Assembly (NCBI GenBank): GCA_021846965.1
Contig: JAJZWA010000031.1
Coordinates: forward strand, 1-43,721
Reading direction: 5' to 3'
DNA: 43,721 bases
Source: Pseudomonadota bacterium
GTDB taxonomy: Bacteria; Pseudomonadota; Gammaproteobacteria; Burkholderiales; Burkholderiaceae_C
The notes below the pieces were generated by a model. The model was not told the origin of the DNA. It worked only from the letters and a program-made list of their open reading frames with translations, and did not search any database. Below, one piece after another: positions 42,224-43,721 of this stretch. Each line of letters starts with the position of its first letter. Position 1 is the stretch's first letter. Made by a program: the position numbers and the translations under genes.

Positions 42224-43146
42224 ACCAGACATATGTCGACACGGCGCGCCTGCTCACCCAGGTGGCGCCGCTGGTGCTCGTGGATGAGACCTTTGCATTG
42301 AAGGGCGGCAGCGCGATCAACCTGTTCGTGCGAGACATGCCGCGCTTGTCGGTCGACTTGGATCTGGTATTCGTCGATCACATGCGGCCGCGCAGTGAGG
42401 CGCTGCTGCGCATTCACGAGGCAGTCCATGATGCCGCCGAGCGGCTGAGGCGCCGAGGATTCCAGACGTACGCACCGACGAGCCCAGCGGGCGAGACCAA
42501 GTTGATGGTTCGTCGGGGCTCGATTCAGGTCAAGGTCGAAGTCAATCCGGTCATGCGCGGTACGGTGCATCCTGTACGACACGCTTCGCTTACCCAATCC
42601 GCGCGAGACTTGCTGATGGCTGATCTGCAAGTTCCGGTCGTGTCGCTCGAGGACTTGTACGGCGGCAAGTTGGTCGCGGCGCTGGATCGTCAGCACCCGC
42701 GCGACCTTTTCGACGTGATGCATTTATTTGCGAACGAGGGCATCACGCCTGGCATCCGGCGCGCATTCGTGGTCTACCTGTCCAGCAGCAGTCGACCGAT
42801 CCACGAGGTGTTGTTTCCACCGTTACGGGACATTCGGCAAGACTACGCGCACAACTTCCAGGGCATGACGTCCGAGCCGGTGCCGATCGAGGCGCTTCAC
42901 GCCGCTCGGGAGCACATGATGTGCGAAATCCAGCGGAGCCTGGATCAGGAGGAGCGGCTTTTTCTCTTGTCGCTGGCCGCTGGCAGGCCGGACTGGTCGC
43001 TGCTGGGCATTGCGCACCTCGAGAGGCTGCCAGGCATCCGCTGGAAGCTGCACAACCTGGCCCAGTTGCGAAGGACCGATGCACAAAGGTTCGCCGAGCA
43101 CGCGGATGTGCTGGCCGCCAGAATGGCCGAACACCTCCCCAGCTGA
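42220..43146 (+). CDS. abiEii: AbiEii-family nucleotidyltransferase toxin
   Basis: The 308-aa protein is a DNA polymerase beta-type nucleotidyltransferase of the AbiEii/MenT class. The motif GGS (29-31) is followed by RLSVDLDLVF with D46 and D48 as metal ligands; later blocks VKVEVNPVMRG and LEDLYGGKLVAALDRQHPRDLFD match the family's third and fourth motifs. Such toxins transfer nucleotides to tRNA or other targets and arrest growth, for example on phage infection. All key residues are present, so it should be active. Translation is coupled to abiEi. Confidence 0.86.
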   Translation: MNQTYVDTARLLTQVAPLVLVDETFALKGGSAINLFVRDMPRLSVDLDLVFVDHMRPRSEALLRIHEAVHDAAERLRRRGFQTYAPTSPAGETKLMVRRGSIQVKVEVNPVMRGTVHPVRHASLTQSARDLLMADLQVPVVSLEDLYGGKLVAALDRQHPRDLFDVMHLFANEGITPGIRRAFVVYLSSSSRPIHEVLFPPLRDIRQDYAHNFQGMTSEPVPIEALHAAREHMMCEIQRSLDQEERLFLLSLAAGRPDWSLLGIAHLERLPGIRWKLHNLAQLRRTDAQRFAEHADVLAARMAEHLPS

Positions 43147-43161
43147 GAGCAGCAGCTTCTG

Positions 43162-43179
43162 GTGCTCAAGCCACGAACC
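43162..43179 (+). repeat. 18-bp copy of the abiEi/abiEii junction
   Basis: GTGCTCAAGCCACGAACC matches 42209-42226, the end of abiEi and start of abiEii, with one mismatch (the ATG of abiEii becomes ACG). It sits between the abiEii stop and the second pilY1-end repeat. It appears to be a rearrangement scar. Confidence 0.6.
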
Positions 43180-43182
43180 CTT

Positions 43183-43247
43183 CCAGCGGCCTGCACGTCG
43201 GCCCCGGCGTGGTGGGATGGCAGCCGGTGTGGACGACCCAGCCGTGA
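43183..43247 (+). pseudogene. duplicated pilY1 3' end (copy 2)
   Basis: This segment matches 41274-41338 at 63 of 65 positions and keeps the PilY1 frame and stop, reading GWQPVWTTQP. It has no start or upstream pilY1 sequence, so it is a fragment and not a gene. It marks the right edge of the abiE insertion. The remaining 43248-43498 has no gene. Confidence 0.85.
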
Positions 43248-43375
43248 TTTCCCGCACAGGGTTTACCAGAAAATAGCCATCAACAATTCGTTCGCATCGA
43301 AAAAACTGCTAAGACCTAGTGAAGAAATCACGTTGACACCATCCCTGATCTGAAAAATCATCCACCCCCAATATT

Positions 43376-43393
43376 CATACATGTACATGTATG
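43376..43393. promoter_or_regulatory. 18-bp perfect palindrome upstream of the last gene
   Basis: CATACATGTACATGTATG is a perfect palindrome 106 bp before the start of the exported-protein gene. It lies in an AT-rich stretch that could hold the promoter and may be an operator. No matching regulator is in the window. Confidence 0.45.
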
Positions 43394-43498
43394 ACGGATG
43401 CGCGAGTGCCGCTCGAGACGGCGCCGCCATGCACATGCCCTACTGGGCATGTGCCCACCGGCCAGCGAGCCGAATGCCACGACAAGAGGGGATGAGAC

Positions 43499-43721
43499 AT
43501 GAAGCAATCCGGGACCACGCGTGTCCGCGCGGCGGCATGGGCCGCCGCAGGCCTGTTCTGGTGTGCCAGCGCGCATGCCGCCAACTGGTTCGAGATCCAG
43601 GGAGTGTCGCCGCCGGGCTGGGGCCGTGCCCACTTCAGCGGCTGGGTGGAGCCCGACTACACCGCCAAGCAGGCCGGCACCGCGCGCAACGGCCGTGTGC
43701 CCAGGAGCAACCTGGTCGGTC
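43499..43721 (+). CDS. exported protein, possibly porin-like (partial, runs off the end)
   Basis: The first 74 codons are present. AGAGGGG lies just upstream of the ATG at 43499. A signal peptide ends near ASAHA (27), followed by ANWFEIQGVSPPGWGRAHFS and more polar, beta-strand-like sequence. Mature N-termini of this kind occur in outer-membrane porin-like proteins of sulfur- and metal-oxidising betaproteobacteria, but the fragment is too short for assignment. Confidence 0.65.
   Translation, partial: MKQSGTTRVRAAAWAAAGLFWCASAHAANWFEIQGVSPPGWGRAHFSGWVEPDYTAKQAGTARNGRVPRSNLVG

Noticed and set aside
43162-43247. A small gene after abiEii
   Set aside because: The frame consists of a junction repeat and the duplicated pilY1 end, with no start signal; it is best read as an insertion scar.

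Overview
This is a high-GC chromosomal window from a Gram-negative betaproteobacterium. A Burkholderiales member, possibly Thiomonas-like, is my best guess from the type IV pilus gene sets, the H-NS family and the fused ureide-catabolism enzyme. The genus is inference only. The first 5.2 kb is visibly AT-rich and contrasts sharply with the GC-rich remainder.

Region 1 (50-5232) is a compact integrative, probably mobilizable element inserted in the 3' end of a tRNA-Asp gene. A 17-bp perfect direct repeat (110-126 and 5216-5232) marks the two attachment sites. The element carries a tyrosine integrase, a MobV/Pre-type relaxase with a candidate oriT just upstream, an H-NS-like silencer, three small unknown proteins, and about 730 bp of repeat-rich DNA with no convincing gene. 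CATGTACC-type octamers cluster at both ends and look like integrase arm sites. The presumed original tRNA terminator now lies just outside the right end.

Region 2 (5375-14884) is type IV pilus territory: a PilU-like ATPase on the minus strand, then a plus-strand operon pilE-fimU-pilV-pilW-pilX-pilY1 that ends in a TonB-like protein. Region 3 (14921-23487) holds a ReAV-type asparaginase and a tightly packed ureide operon: NCS1 permease, Asp/Glu/hydantoin racemase, GntR/FCD regulator, PuuE-type allantoinase, an OHCU decarboxylase-like/allantoate amidohydrolase fusion, and an M20 peptidase. Two TTTGTATACAAA-like palindromes upstream are probable operators for the GntR protein. The decarboxylase half of the fusion seems to lack its catalytic histidine. 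A 5'-truncated XRE regulator remnant follows.

Region 4 (23686-34995) is mixed housekeeping and accessory DNA: a UPF0149 protein, a DUF1800/DUF1501 pair, a small exported protein, a zinc alcohol dehydrogenase, four membrane transporters or flippases (TauE, EamA, LysE, Wzx-like), a DUF2889 protein and a membrane-bound diguanylate cyclase.

Region 5 (35142-43721) is a second minor-pilin operon (fimT/gspH-pilV-pilW-pilX-pilY1) with a vWA-type PilY1. An AbiEi/AbiEii type IV toxin-antitoxin cassette follows at once. The cassette is bracketed by a 65-bp near-perfect duplication of the pilY1 3' end, so it appears to have entered exactly at the pilY1 stop and rebuilt the C-terminus. A perfect inverted repeat upstream of abiEi is a candidate autoregulatory operator. 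The window ends in the first 74 codons of an exported, perhaps porin-like, protein.
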